64,000 nucleotides of DNA from Bacteriovorax sp. (GCA_014377485.1 JACMPM010000132.1:62001-126000); one strand, 5' to 3'. Shown: positions 44,211 through 52,900, numbered from the stretch's first letter. Program-made: numbers and translations. Notes: generated by a model not told the origin, from the letters alone.

Positions 44211-45077
44211 TTTAGTAATGAGCTCTCGGGCAATATTTAACCCCGAGAGCTTTTCTAATTGTTCAAATCCTGGAACTGGATTAAATTCTAAAAAATAAAA
44301 TTCTTTCCCATCATCTATTATATCGATTCCACAATAATCCAATCCACTTAGAATGACTCCGCGATGGACTTCGTTTTGAATTTCAGAAGAGATTTTTTTA
44401 ATAATTTTACCAGTTGAGCGTTGGGAGTTTCCACGGAAATCTTCGACTCCAAGTTTTCGCTCAACGATTCCTATAATTTCATTTTTAATGATAAAAACTC
44501 GCCATTCTTTTTTTTGCTCAATGAAAGGTTGAATAATAAATTTTTGATCTTTCATAGCATTAAAAGTTTCGAGAAAACTCTTCAATGATTGAAGACCGTT
44601 TACCAGATTCACTCCGATTCCCTGATTGCCGCGAACCATCTTTATGATAAATTTTTGAGAGGGTGATAGGGAAGAGATGATTTCCCAATTTATATCATTC
44701 AGCTCTCCGCGGTAACTTACAGTCTCAATACTGGTGAGTTTGTTTTTTGCGAAAAACAAGCTTTGCTTATCTTTACTTCTAAAAGACTCTAAAGAATGAA
44801 GTGGGTTTGTGACTTTAAATCCAGAATCCTTATGATATTGTGAAACTAACAGATCAAAGTCGTCATATCGGATTCCCGTTGTTCTATGAAAATAGAGGTT
44901 AGGGGTCTCTTTTTTAGCCAAAGAAAGTAAATTGGTAGAGATTAAATAGTTATAGGGATTCAGCCAATAATTACTATATTTAAGTTTATTGGCTTCTAGA
45001 AGCAAGCGCTTAGTGGTGTAAAGCTCTGGAGATTCACTTGAGATAATAATACTTTTATTGCTTTTTTTGAGGCCCAT
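44205..45077 (-). CDS. RimK-like ATP-grasp ligase
   Basis: 290 aa. ATP-grasp features: Lys in FIIKMVRGNQGIGV, the adenine-region IIQPFIEQKKEWRVF, RxxxG-type loop with RSTGKI, and the metal ligands ending YFLEFNPVPGFEQLE. It should ligate an amino acid or amine to a carboxylate, as RimK, LysX or glutathione synthetase do. It is divergent from an M14 peptidase gene, a pairing that fits making and removing gamma-glutamyl-type bonds (inference). Its last 6 bases overlap the PLD gene. Confidence 0.82.
   Translation of the reverse strand: MGLKKSNKSIIISSESPELYTTKRLLLEANKLKYSNYWLNPYNYLISTNLLSLAKKETPNLYFHRTTGIRYDDFDLLVSQYHKDSGFKVTNPLHSLESFRSKDKQSLFFAKNKLTSIETVSYRGELNDINWEIISSLSPSQKFIIKMVRGNQGIGVNLVNGLQSLKSFLETFNAMKDQKFIIQPFIEQKKEWRVFIIKNEIIGIVERKLGVEDFRGNSQRSTGKIIKKISSEIQNEVHRGVILSGLDYCGIDIIDDGKEFYFLEFNPVPGFEQLEKLSGLNIARELITKL
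44221..44255 (+). terminator. PLD terminator embedded in the ATP-grasp coding region
   Basis: AGCTCTCGGG and CCCGAGAGCT pair perfectly over 10 bp with an 11-base loop, then TTTTCTAATT. It starts 11 bases after the PLD stop and lies wholly within the last codons of the minus-strand ATP-grasp gene. Confidence 0.8.
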
Positions 45078-45108
45078 AATTTATTACCGTGAGAAAGAAT
45101 TCTTATGC

Positions 45109-45138
45109 TTGAATTCTTAGTTTGTTAAAAGCTATAAT
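45109..45138 (+). promoter_or_regulatory. Strong promoter placed for a leaderless M14 peptidase mRNA
   Basis: TTGAAT-N18-TATAAT, with only 8 bases from the -10 to the ATG at 45147 and no Shine-Dalgarno. Normal initiation 7-8 bases after TATAAT would fall on or next to the start codon. Confidence 0.6.
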
Positions 45139-45146
45139 ATCATATT

Positions 45147-46250
45147 ATGAAATTCCGTCATTCCAATATTATCTTCTTATCTCTGGCATTGGTCCTTCTG
45201 TTTTCCTTTACTGTGAATTCTGCTGACATACCAAAATTAACTCCAGCTTTAAATAGTTTTTGTAAAAAACTTGACGTGCAATTTAAAAAATACGGTTGGG
45301 ACAAAAGTGAATGTGAAAGATTCGATTGGATTCATGTTCGTAATTCGGTGGAAGGAGATCCATTAACCTGGACAGTCTTTGGCGATACAAGTGATGAAGA
45401 GAAACCTTCTTTTAAACAAAAGGATGTTTCAATTATTATGTGTGGAGTTCATGGTGATGAAATTACTCCGATTAAATTTTGTTTTGATATTATGACTTAT
45501 CTTAAGACGGTCTATGAAGATCCTGATATTGCAAAAAAAGATTTTGCCAATAAAATTGTAATTGTCGCTCCCTTGGTTAATCCAGATTCTTTTTTTAAAG
45601 TGCATCCTTCGAGAGTTAATGCCCACGGTGTTGACGTAAATCGCAACTTTCCTACAAAAGATTGGGCCCGTGACGCCAGAAGATTATGGATTTCAAATTT
45701 AAGAAAAGATAAAAGACGCAACCCTGGTCTGAAAGCTAATAGTGAACCTGAAGTTGTTTTTCAAATGAATCTAATTAAGCGTTATGGTCCTGATAAAATT
45801 ATCTCGGTCCATTCACCATTGACAATGCTGGACTACGACGGACCCAATACTATAGTCACAGGCTTCGTAGACGGTGCCCGTGCTCACGAACTTTTAATAC
45901 AAATGAGCAAGGATGCATCTGATTATAAGATCGAAAACTATCCTTTTTTTCCAGGCTCTCTAGGTAATTGGGCCGGTAAAGAAAGAGATATTCCCACTTA
46001 TACATTGGAACTTCCAACTTCTGATCCTTCTAAATCAGCTCAATATTGGAAACTTTTTAAGTCGGCCATTCACAATGCCGTTGCTCACGATCTCAAAGAA
46101 AAAAGGAGCATAAAGAGCGCAGAGAAAGCACCTGAAAAAACAGAAGTGAAAACAGAAGTGAAAATAGAAGGGCCAGTCGACTCTACTGTAAAAGTTGAAG
46201 AGCAAAAATCGGCCGAAGTAAAACCCACCAAAATCGAAATGGTCGACTAG
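45147..46250 (+). CDS. Secreted M14-family zinc carboxypeptidase (MpaA-like)
   Basis: 367 aa. Signal peptide (cleavage after VNSA). Zinc ligands His and Glu in GVHGDE and His in ISVHSP, substrate Arg region VDVNRNFP, and catalytic Glu in YTLELP. The order and the DVNRNFP motif resemble MpaA/murein-peptide amidases and succinylglutamate desuccinylase-type M14 enzymes. It likely trims peptides containing gamma-D-glutamyl bonds in the periplasm or prey wall. The last 45 residues are a Lys/Glu/Val-rich repeat-like tail (EKTEVKTEVKIEG), disordered. Confidence 0.83.
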   Translation: MKFRHSNIIFLSLALVLLFSFTVNSADIPKLTPALNSFCKKLDVQFKKYGWDKSECERFDWIHVRNSVEGDPLTWTVFGDTSDEEKPSFKQKDVSIIMCGVHGDEITPIKFCFDIMTYLKTVYEDPDIAKKDFANKIVIVAPLVNPDSFFKVHPSRVNAHGVDVNRNFPTKDWARDARRLWISNLRKDKRRNPGLKANSEPEVVFQMNLIKRYGPDKIISVHSPLTMLDYDGPNTIVTGFVDGARAHELLIQMSKDASDYKIENYPFFPGSLGNWAGKERDIPTYTLELPTSDPSKSAQYWKLFKSAIHNAVAHDLKEKRSIKSAEKAPEKTEVKTEVKIEGPVDSTVKVEEQKSAEVKPTKIEMVD

Positions 46251-46302
46251 ACCCTAGATCCTTGAAAATACGTACTTGCAAATTATAGTTGGCATAATAG
46301 CT

Positions 46303-46329
46303 TAAGTTTTTAACTAATGTACTCGATAA
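46303..46329 (+). promoter_or_regulatory. Sigma-28-like promoter before the PilZ-GAF-AAA regulator
   Basis: TAAGTTTT-N11-CTCGATAA, 12 of 16 matches to TAAAGTTT-N11-GCCGATAA with exact spacing, giving a leader of about 35 bases with SD AAGGAG. Confidence 0.35.
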
Positions 46330-46371
46330 GACATATGAGAATAGTTATCCCTACTCGTAAGGAGTCTTCAT

Positions 46372-48342
46372 ATGTTGGCAAGTTTTTCTGAGTTTAAATT
46401 CTATCAGTCATTCAGAATACCTGTAGAAGAGGCCGATGATCTAAGGTTTCTGGTTCAAATTGAAAGAGGTCGTGGAGCCAATGAATATATCGATGATGCC
46501 AAATTGATCGATATCAGTTTAACTGGTTTTGGTTTTGCTACGGCAGAGCGAATTTCGGTTGGGAAAGAACTTCTGATTTCACTTCAATTTAAAAAACATC
46601 ACCTTGATTTAACGGGGAGAGTTGTGCGTGCATTTTCGCAAACTCTTGATGATCAAAAAATCATTTATGGTATTGAGATAGATGAAGATAAAGCAATTTC
46701 AAAATTTCTTGAACACTATATTATGGGCTTCTCCTCAGAGCGTTTAAAAGATTGTTTGATCGATTCTGCGATCAAGGAAAGATACACCAAGGCAACTGAT
46801 GGTTTTGAAGTCTTCTCACTCCTATTATCTCTTTTTAAAGACATCACCCATTTTGGAGATAAAGAAGGATTTATCGAATCAATGCTGGAAGAAGTTATTC
46901 GAATTTTGAATGCTCAAAGGGCTTCACTCTTTTTAATTAATCCGGAAACAAATGAGCTTGAGGCCATTTGTGCGCTCGGAATTAGAAAAGAACAATTGAA
47001 GTTTGACTACCGTGTAGGAATCGCAGGTTCTGTTTTCACCACCGGAGTGGCCCTTAATATTGATACCGTTCATGATAGCACGCGTTTTAATGAAGCATTT
47101 GACAAGAAGTTGGGTTTTGAAACTCGTTCGATTATTTGTCATCCAATTCATAATCGCGAAGATAAAATAATTGGTGTAATTGAAGTTTTAAATAAGCGCA
47201 ATGAAGATCGTTTTACTATTGAAGATGAAAAGATAATGAAAGTTCTCTCTCTCATTTTCTCTTCTGTTTTTTATAATTTCACTCCAATGTCTGAAAAGTC
47301 TACTATCAGAAGATTTTCAGGACCGTTTGATAGAAAGAACGCCTTAATTGGTAGAGTTCCTCATGTTGCTTCTCTACGAAGCACAATTATGAAATTGAAA
47401 GATATTGAAGCACCAGTTTTAATTTACGGAGAAAAAGGTGTAGGTAAATCGCTTTATGCAAAAATTCTCCATGTTGAAGGTCAGCGTGGATTGAAACCTT
47501 TTGAAGTGGTTTATTGTGAAGATAGGGACCAAGAGCAAGTTGAAAAATTTCTATTTGGCCCTGATGAAACTGAATGTAAATTGATTGCTTGCCTTGGGGG
47601 AACAGTTCACTTGCATGAGATCTGGGCGCTTTCTATGAAGAACCAAAGAAAGTTTCTGACTATTTTAAGAGACCGCCATATTCCAGATACTAAATTTAGT
47701 ATGGATGTGAGAATAGTCGCAACGACAACCAGAGATCTTGGTGTATTAGTTGCCAACGGTGAATTCGATCGCGATCTTTATGAGTACATGGCAAAAGCTA
47801 CAGTTTTCATTGAGCCGCTTAGAAGACGAGGGGATGACTTTGAACTGCTCGTTGATTATTTTTTGAAAGTTGAATGTAAAAAACAAGGTCTACTTCTTAA
47901 ATCTTTTGCTCCAAAATTAATGGAGAAATTGAAGAAGTATGACTGGCCGGGAAATATTAAAGAGCTTAAGCAATCTGTTGAACGCGCAGTTCTTTATAAT
48001 CCGAAGTCACATGTGATCACTGATATCGATATTCAAGATTCAGCTTCGCCGCTTGTAGATATTTCTGAGAAGAAAAGAATGTTTGGTGACCTTCCATTTG
48101 TAAGTGATCACAACATAGCATTAAAGGATCGACTAGCTTTAGTTGAACGTGAAATGATCCACTCTGAGATCAGAAGAAGCAACGGGAATAAATCTAAAGC
48201 GGCCAAAGAAATGGGAATCAGCCGTGAGGCCCTTAGGAAAAAACTTTTGATGAGTACCGATATTTTAAAATCTCTTAATCTCTCTGAAGAAGAGCGCTTG
48301 AGATTTCAAAAAGAGGACGACGAGTTTGCAGCTGCTGCTTAG
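46372..48342 (+). CDS. PilZ-GAF-AAA+-Fis regulator with degenerate sigma-54 core
   Basis: 656 aa. Residues 20-115 are PilZ-like (DISLTGFGFAT holds DxSxxG; no clear RxxxR). Residues 150-300 are a GAF domain. Residues 325-555 align with enhancer-binding-protein AAA+ domains: Walker A GEKGVGKS is intact, but GAFTGA is deleted, Walker B reads VHLHEI instead of FLDEI, and the second arginine-finger position is Tyr. WPGNIKEL follows. Residues 595-630 are a Fis helix-turn-helix (GNKSKAAKEMGISREALRKKL). It should bind DNA and sense ligands but not remodel sigma-54 holoenzyme. It lies 33 bases before cdaA, so both may share a transcript. Confidence 0.88.
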   Translation: MLASFSEFKFYQSFRIPVEEADDLRFLVQIERGRGANEYIDDAKLIDISLTGFGFATAERISVGKELLISLQFKKHHLDLTGRVVRAFSQTLDDQKIIYGIEIDEDKAISKFLEHYIMGFSSERLKDCLIDSAIKERYTKATDGFEVFSLLLSLFKDITHFGDKEGFIESMLEEVIRILNAQRASLFLINPETNELEAICALGIRKEQLKFDYRVGIAGSVFTTGVALNIDTVHDSTRFNEAFDKKLGFETRSIICHPIHNREDKIIGVIEVLNKRNEDRFTIEDEKIMKVLSLIFSSVFYNFTPMSEKSTIRRFSGPFDRKNALIGRVPHVASLRSTIMKLKDIEAPVLIYGEKGVGKSLYAKILHVEGQRGLKPFEVVYCEDRDQEQVEKFLFGPDETECKLIACLGGTVHLHEIWALSMKNQRKFLTILRDRHIPDTKFSMDVRIVATTTRDLGVLVANGEFDRDLYEYMAKATVFIEPLRRRGDDFELLVDYFLKVECKKQGLLLKSFAPKLMEKLKKYDWPGNIKELKQSVERAVLYNPKSHVITDIDIQDSASPLVDISEKKRMFGDLPFVSDHNIALKDRLALVEREMIHSEIRRSNGNKSKAAKEMGISREALRKKLLMSTDILKSLNLSEEERLRFQKEDDEFAAAA

Positions 48343-48375
48343 TAGAGAATCTAATGAAGAATCGATTGGAGTCTC

Positions 48376-49194
48376 TTGGTGACCTTTTTAACGACCTTCT
48401 TATCACACCTTAACTTTAAGGATTTGATCGATATATTTATCGTGACGATCCTAATTTACCAATTATTATTAATTGTCCGCGGAACTAAAGCTGCTCAGAT
48501 GATCGTAGGACTCGGAGTGCTTTTTGGTCTTTTCTGGCTTGGTATTACCTTTAAGCTTTATTCACTCAACTGGGTTCTTGCCCATTTCTTTGATTCCTTT
48601 TTCATAATTGTTATTGTTCTTTTCCAGGATCAATTCAGAAGTGCACTTGCTTCTGTAGGGACTAGGCGAAATCTTATAACGGTCTTTGCTAAAGACGAAT
48701 ATGATTTTGAAATAGATGAAGTGGTGGAAGCTTCTGGAGCTCTTTCGAGAGAAAAAATTGGAGCTTTGATTGTTATTGAAAGAACCCATGGTCTTCTCAA
48801 TTTCGTTAATACCGGAACACGTTTGGATTCTCGTATTCACTCGGATATAATCTATTCTATTTTCGAATCCAGTTCATCTCTACACGATGGAGCGATCATA
48901 ATCCAAAACGGAAAAATATCTGCAGCAGGATGCTTCCTGCCGCTTTCAAAAAACTTTGATATTGAACGGCATTTGGGAACTCGCCATAGAGCAGCTTTAG
49001 GTCTATCAGAAGTGACGGATGCAATAGTTGTTACAGTTTCTGAGGAAACAGGTAAGATAAATCTATGTGTTGAAGGAATTTTTTATCTTTGTAAGACTGA
49101 AAAAGAGTTAGGCCAGTATTTGCGTCATATTTGGAGCAATGAAAGTTTAGACGGCACACTCAGAGCAATTAAAACGAAAGATATGGTCCGTTAA
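48376..49194 (+). CDS. cdaA: Diadenylate cyclase CdaA
   Basis: 272 aa. Three N-terminal membrane helices (residues 10-85), then a DAC domain with LHDGAIII and GTRHRAALGLSEVTDA, the DGA and RHR catalytic motifs. It makes c-di-AMP, which controls potassium/osmolyte balance and wall synthesis. The GTG start has GGAGTC upstream. It is followed by cdaR and glmM, the standard regulatory trio. Confidence 0.95.
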   Translation: MVTFLTTFLSHLNFKDLIDIFIVTILIYQLLLIVRGTKAAQMIVGLGVLFGLFWLGITFKLYSLNWVLAHFFDSFFIIVIVLFQDQFRSALASVGTRRNLITVFAKDEYDFEIDEVVEASGALSREKIGALIVIERTHGLLNFVNTGTRLDSRIHSDIIYSIFESSSSLHDGAIIIQNGKISAAGCFLPLSKNFDIERHLGTRHRAALGLSEVTDAIVVTVSEETGKINLCVEGIFYLCKTEKELGQYLRHIWSNESLDGTLRAIKTKDMVR

Positions 49195-49223
49195 AATAAT
49201 AATAGAATTTTAAAGTTAAATAA

Positions 49224-49907
49224 ATGAAACGTGAGACAGCACAACGACATTCACTGAAAATCATCGCCATCTTTTTTGCTGTGTCGTTATGGTTTTATGT
49301 TTTAAATAGTGAGCCTATTCAAATAGAGAGAAAGCTCCCGATTAATTACATAGTGCCCAAAGGCTTTACGATTGCCAGTCTTAGTGAAAAGGAAGTTACT
49401 CTAAAAATTAAAGGCTCCAAGGCCTTCATTCAAAATATTTTTTCAAATAAAGAAAAACTTAATGTGGATTTGAATCCTTATTTTGTGTCTTCTGGAAAAT
49501 CATTCAAAGTTAAATTCTATGCTAGTGATGTGACAGTTCCATTCGGCGTAGAAATTCTAGATATCTCGCCCAAAGAAACATCAATCGAACTAGACCGCAA
49601 TGTCATAATGGAAATGCCCATTAAAGTTCTTTATATTGGCGATGCTCCAAGAGATCGAAAAATAAAAGAAGTCTTAATAGAACCTCAAAATTTGATGATC
49701 TCCGGACCGATCGAGATATTAAAATCTGTGTCAAGACTTGAAACCGCCCCCGTAAATCTAGCCTTGTTTAATAAAGACGAAGGCAGTACAACAGTGTCCT
49801 TAAGTGACCTTGACCCACGATTAAAATTCGAAGAGGTCCCCAAAGTAAAACTTAAATACAAGACACAATTATTGAATTCAAAACACATCATAAAAAACAA
49901 TTTATAA
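49224..49907 (+). CDS. cdaR: YbbR-domain protein CdaR
   Basis: 227 aa. One N-terminal membrane anchor (LKIIAIFFAVSLWFYVL, with the typical LWFYV ending) then two YbbR-like beta domains facing the periplasm. CdaR binds and tunes CdaA. Family members often have three or four YbbR repeats; this has about two. It is 29 bases after cdaA. Confidence 0.9.
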   Translation: MKRETAQRHSLKIIAIFFAVSLWFYVLNSEPIQIERKLPINYIVPKGFTIASLSEKEVTLKIKGSKAFIQNIFSNKEKLNVDLNPYFVSSGKSFKVKFYASDVTVPFGVEILDISPKETSIELDRNVIMEMPIKVLYIGDAPRDRKIKEVLIEPQNLMISGPIEILKSVSRLETAPVNLALFNKDEGSTTVSLSDLDPRLKFEEVPKVKLKYKTQLLNSKHIIKNNL

Positions 49908-49943
49908 TAGATAAAAATAAAAGAATGACCAAAGGATTTTAAA

Positions 49944-51308
49944 ATGTCGGAAAGAAAATTATTTGGAACAGACGGCATCAGGGGAAAGGCAAATGTCTAC
50001 CCTATGACAGCTGAGATCGCTACAGCACTTGGCAGAGCTGTGACTCATTACTTTCAATCAACCAATCCTACTAATACCAAACCACTCATTATTGTCGGAA
50101 AAGACACCAGGCTCAGTTGTTATATGCTAGAGATGGCTTTTGCTTCAGGGGTTTGTTCACAAGGTGGAGAGGTTATTTTAACCGGCCCACTTCCCACTCC
50201 GGGAATTGCCTTTGTTACGCATTCAATGCGTGCAGATGCAGGTGTAATGATCTCTGCTTCTCATAATCATTTTCAAGATAATGGAATTAAAATTTTCGAC
50301 GGAAAGGGATTTAAACTTCCTGACTCAGTTGAATTAGAGCTAGAACGTTTAGTTCTCAATCCAGAATCAATGCCGTTTAAAACGGGTTCGCAATTGGGAA
50401 ATGCTGAGAGATTAAAAGAAGTTTATGGACGATATATCGTTCATGTTAAATCAGCTCTTGCCTATGATTACGATTTAGATGGAATGAGAATTGTACTTGA
50501 TTGCGCCAATGGAGCTGGTTATAAAGTAACTCCTATGATGTTTCATGAATTAGGAGCAGAAGTATTTCCTCTAGGAATTAATCCCAATGGTGAAAATATT
50601 AATAAAAATTGTGGCTCCCTTCATCCCGAAGCAGCTAGAGCTGAAGTTTTAAAATATCGTGCTGATATTGGCGTTTGTATTGATGGTGACGGGGATAGAG
50701 TAACTGTCATTGATGAAGAAGGAACTATTGTCGACGGAGACAAACTAATAGGCCTTTTTGCCAAACTTCTTTTATCTCGCGGAGAACTAAAAAAAGGGGA
50801 TACTGTTGTTGGAACAGTCATGTCCAATTTAGGTCTTGAACTTTATATAAAGTCTTTAGGTTTAAACTTTGTGCGTACAAAAGTCGGAGACCGCTATATC
50901 ATCGAGTACATGAGATCTAATGGATGTATTCTGGGGGGCGAACCGTCGGGTCATATTATTTTTATAAAGCATTCGACGACAGGTGACGGCGCTCTGGGAG
51001 CATTAAAAGTTATAGAGTCGATGAAATACTTTAATCTCCCTCTAAAAGATTTAGTTGAAGAAATAGAACTTTTCCCTCAAATTATTAAAAATGTTATAGT
51101 GAAAAATAAACCACCACTTGAATCTGTCGCAAGCATTCAAGATGCGATTAAAAAAGCTGAAGAGAGGCTACTTGGAAAAGGGCGTGTACTTTTACGCTAT
51201 TCTGGAACCGAGCCGCTATTGCGTGTGATGGTTGAAGGCAATATTGCCGAGACCGTCGAAGAAGAGTGTCAGCGGTTAATTGATATTGTAACAAAAGAAA
51301 TTGGATAA
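49944..51308 (+). CDS. glmM: Phosphoglucosamine mutase
   Basis: 454 aa. FGTDGIRGKAN at the N-terminus, active Ser in MISASHNHFQDNGIK, metal loop DGDGDRV, sugar loop GGEPSGHI and phosphate loop RYSGTEPLLRVM. It interconverts glucosamine-6- and -1-phosphate for UDP-GlcNAc, and in other bacteria it binds and inhibits CdaA. The HNHFQDNG segment replaces the usual HNPYYDNG but keeps the serine. Confidence 0.97.
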   Translation: MSERKLFGTDGIRGKANVYPMTAEIATALGRAVTHYFQSTNPTNTKPLIIVGKDTRLSCYMLEMAFASGVCSQGGEVILTGPLPTPGIAFVTHSMRADAGVMISASHNHFQDNGIKIFDGKGFKLPDSVELELERLVLNPESMPFKTGSQLGNAERLKEVYGRYIVHVKSALAYDYDLDGMRIVLDCANGAGYKVTPMMFHELGAEVFPLGINPNGENINKNCGSLHPEAARAEVLKYRADIGVCIDGDGDRVTVIDEEGTIVDGDKLIGLFAKLLLSRGELKKGDTVVGTVMSNLGLELYIKSLGLNFVRTKVGDRYIIEYMRSNGCILGGEPSGHIIFIKHSTTGDGALGALKVIESMKYFNLPLKDLVEEIELFPQIIKNVIVKNKPPLESVASIQDAIKKAEERLLGKGRVLLRYSGTEPLLRVMVEGNIAETVEEECQRLIDIVTKEIG

Positions 51309-51332
51309 TTATTTTTTGATCCAGGAGCATCT

Positions 51333-52097
51333 ATGAATACAGGAATTCCTCGTTTAGGAATAAATATTGATCATGTGGCAACTCTAAGACAAGCGCGTGG
51401 AGAAGAATATCCAAGTGTAGTCGATGCAGCTCAGGCTTCACTTTTAAATGGTGCTGATCAAATCACAATCCATTTAAGAGAAGACCGCAGACATATCCAA
51501 GACTATGACGTTGAAGCCGTTAGGCTTGTTACAAAAAGATTTGGAAAGCCCCTCAATTTAGAAATGGGAGTTAATCCTGAGATTGTAGAAATTGCCATTG
51601 CTTCCACCCCTGAGTGGATTTGCATCGTGCCTGAAAGTCGCGCCGAAAAAACGACTGAAGGTGGGCTGGATTTGTTAGACGATGATAATTTTATTCGCGT
51701 TGAAGAAGCCGTGAAAAAATTAAAATCTTCAATCAAAGATGTTAAGATTTCTCTTTTTCTAGAAGCTAAAACTGAAACGCTTATGCGAGCAGCTGAACTT
51801 CCCATTGATGCTGTGGAAATTCACACTGGAGAATTTGCGAAAGTTTTTTCTAACGGCGATGATATTTCTAAATTTATCGAGCAATATAAAAACGCTCGCG
51901 AATTTCTTCACTCTCATAAAATTGCCTGTCACGCAGGTCATGGTTTGACAGATGAAAGTGTCGTCCCTCTTTTAGAAAGTAAAATTTTTGAAGAGTATAA
52001 TATTGGTCACTGGATAATTTGCCACTCTCTTTTTAATGGTTTAGCAAATACCGTTAAAAGCTTGAAAGCGACGTTCGACGCTCACCCGCTAAAATAA
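51333..52097 (+). CDS. pdxJ: Pyridoxine 5'-phosphate synthase
   Basis: 254 aa. LGINIDHVATLRQARGEEYP is the PdxJ N-terminal signature; HLREDRRHIQD, EMGVNPE, PESRAEKTTEGGLD and HAGHGL complete the TIM-barrel active site. It condenses 1-deoxyxylulose-5-phosphate with 3-amino-2-oxopropyl phosphate to PNP, feeding PLP supply. SD CAGGAG precedes ATG. It is 24 bases after glmM, in the same run. Confidence 0.96.
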   Translation: MNTGIPRLGINIDHVATLRQARGEEYPSVVDAAQASLLNGADQITIHLREDRRHIQDYDVEAVRLVTKRFGKPLNLEMGVNPEIVEIAIASTPEWICIVPESRAEKTTEGGLDLLDDDNFIRVEEAVKKLKSSIKDVKISLFLEAKTETLMRAAELPIDAVEIHTGEFAKVFSNGDDISKFIEQYKNAREFLHSHKIACHAGHGLTDESVVPLLESKIFEEYNIGHWIICHSLFNGLANTVKSLKATFDAHPLK

Positions 52098-52112
52098 TAA
52101 AGAAGGCCCACT

Positions 52113-52538
52113 ATGAGTTCAATTCGCACTTGGAAAAAAGTTTTAGAATCTGATCTTGCCAATATAGCAACAGAGTTAAAAGAAGTGGTTCAACCACCTT
52201 GTGTTATCATTCTCGAAGGTCCTGTAGGCGCTGGCAAGACAACCTTTACCAGAGCATTTATTGAACGTGAGGGAGCTCCTAGTCCTACCTATTCTTTGAT
52301 TAACGAAATCGATAATATCGTTCATGCAGACCTTTATCGGATTGAAAAAAAAGAAGAGCTCATTCATTTAGAAATACCCATGTATTTAGAAGAGAAAGAT
52401 TATTTTTTAATCGAGTGGGGAATGCCCTACCTCTATGAACTCCAAAGAATTATTGGGGATGAGTTTAAGTTTTATCAATTGAAAATAGAAATTAATGAAC
52501 AGAAAAGCCGAAATTTTACTCTCAATAAAATATCCTAA
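52113..52538 (+). CDS. tsaE: tRNA threonylcarbamoyladenosine ATPase TsaE
   Basis: 141 aa. Walker A EGPVGAGKTTFTRAF, SPTYSLINEI, HADLYRI and the late IEWGMP. It is the ATPase partner of TsaD/TsaB in making t6A37. It is the last gene of the cdaA-cdaR-glmM-pdxJ-tsaE series; no clear terminator follows. Confidence 0.94.
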   Translation: MSSIRTWKKVLESDLANIATELKEVVQPPCVIILEGPVGAGKTTFTRAFIEREGAPSPTYSLINEIDNIVHADLYRIEKKEELIHLEIPMYLEEKDYFLIEWGMPYLYELQRIIGDEFKFYQLKIEINEQKSRNFTLNKIS

Positions 52539-52900
52539 AATTCCATTTCTAGTGGGCAAAAAATACCGACAAAAACACTTTTGTATATTTATTTTTAGAT
52601 CCTTAAAGGCGATGAATCAAATGACCTAATTCCTCGGTTTTATTGAGGAAAGTCACGATTAGGACGCTTAAGATTACCTTAATTTCAACACCTTACATCG
52701 TAAAGATAGTATTTTGTTGATTGACTTCGACTCCGTTTACTTGTCATACTATTTAGGTAGAAACGATTCTGAAGGAATTTGGAATTAGTTTAAAGAAGAG
52801 AAAGCAAGGATTGGCTTTCTCAAGTAGACGGCACACATTTTCTTAAGAATTTTATCTAGACCAGCTATCGAGCAATTGGATTTTTTATGGAGGAAGACCA
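52539..52900 (+). other. 362-base gene-free region before rrf2
   Basis: No ORF is supportable here. It holds a stem-loop at 52622-52655 (TGAC and TTCCTC pairing with GAGGAA and GTCA), a likely promoter at 52721-52750, and a second perfect 8-bp hairpin at 52798-52821 (GAGAAAGC/GCTTTCTC) in the predicted 145-base rrf2 leader. The long leader suggests post-transcriptional control or a small RNA. Confidence 0.5.
52721..52750 (+). promoter_or_regulatory. Putative rrf2 promoter
   Basis: TTGACT-N18-CATACT. It is the best sigma-70-like element in the region and would start a leader of about 145 bases. Confidence 0.45.

Noticed and set aside
46251-46371. Sigma-54 promoter before the AAA+ regulator (TTGGCATAATAGC)
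   Set aside because: GG and GC are 2 bases too close for a -24/-12 element.
52643-52668. RNase P RNA-like GAGGAAAGTC
   Set aside because: Only the first ten bases match; the other universal P RNA segments (ACAGAA-type and GGTAA-type elements) are absent within the available space.
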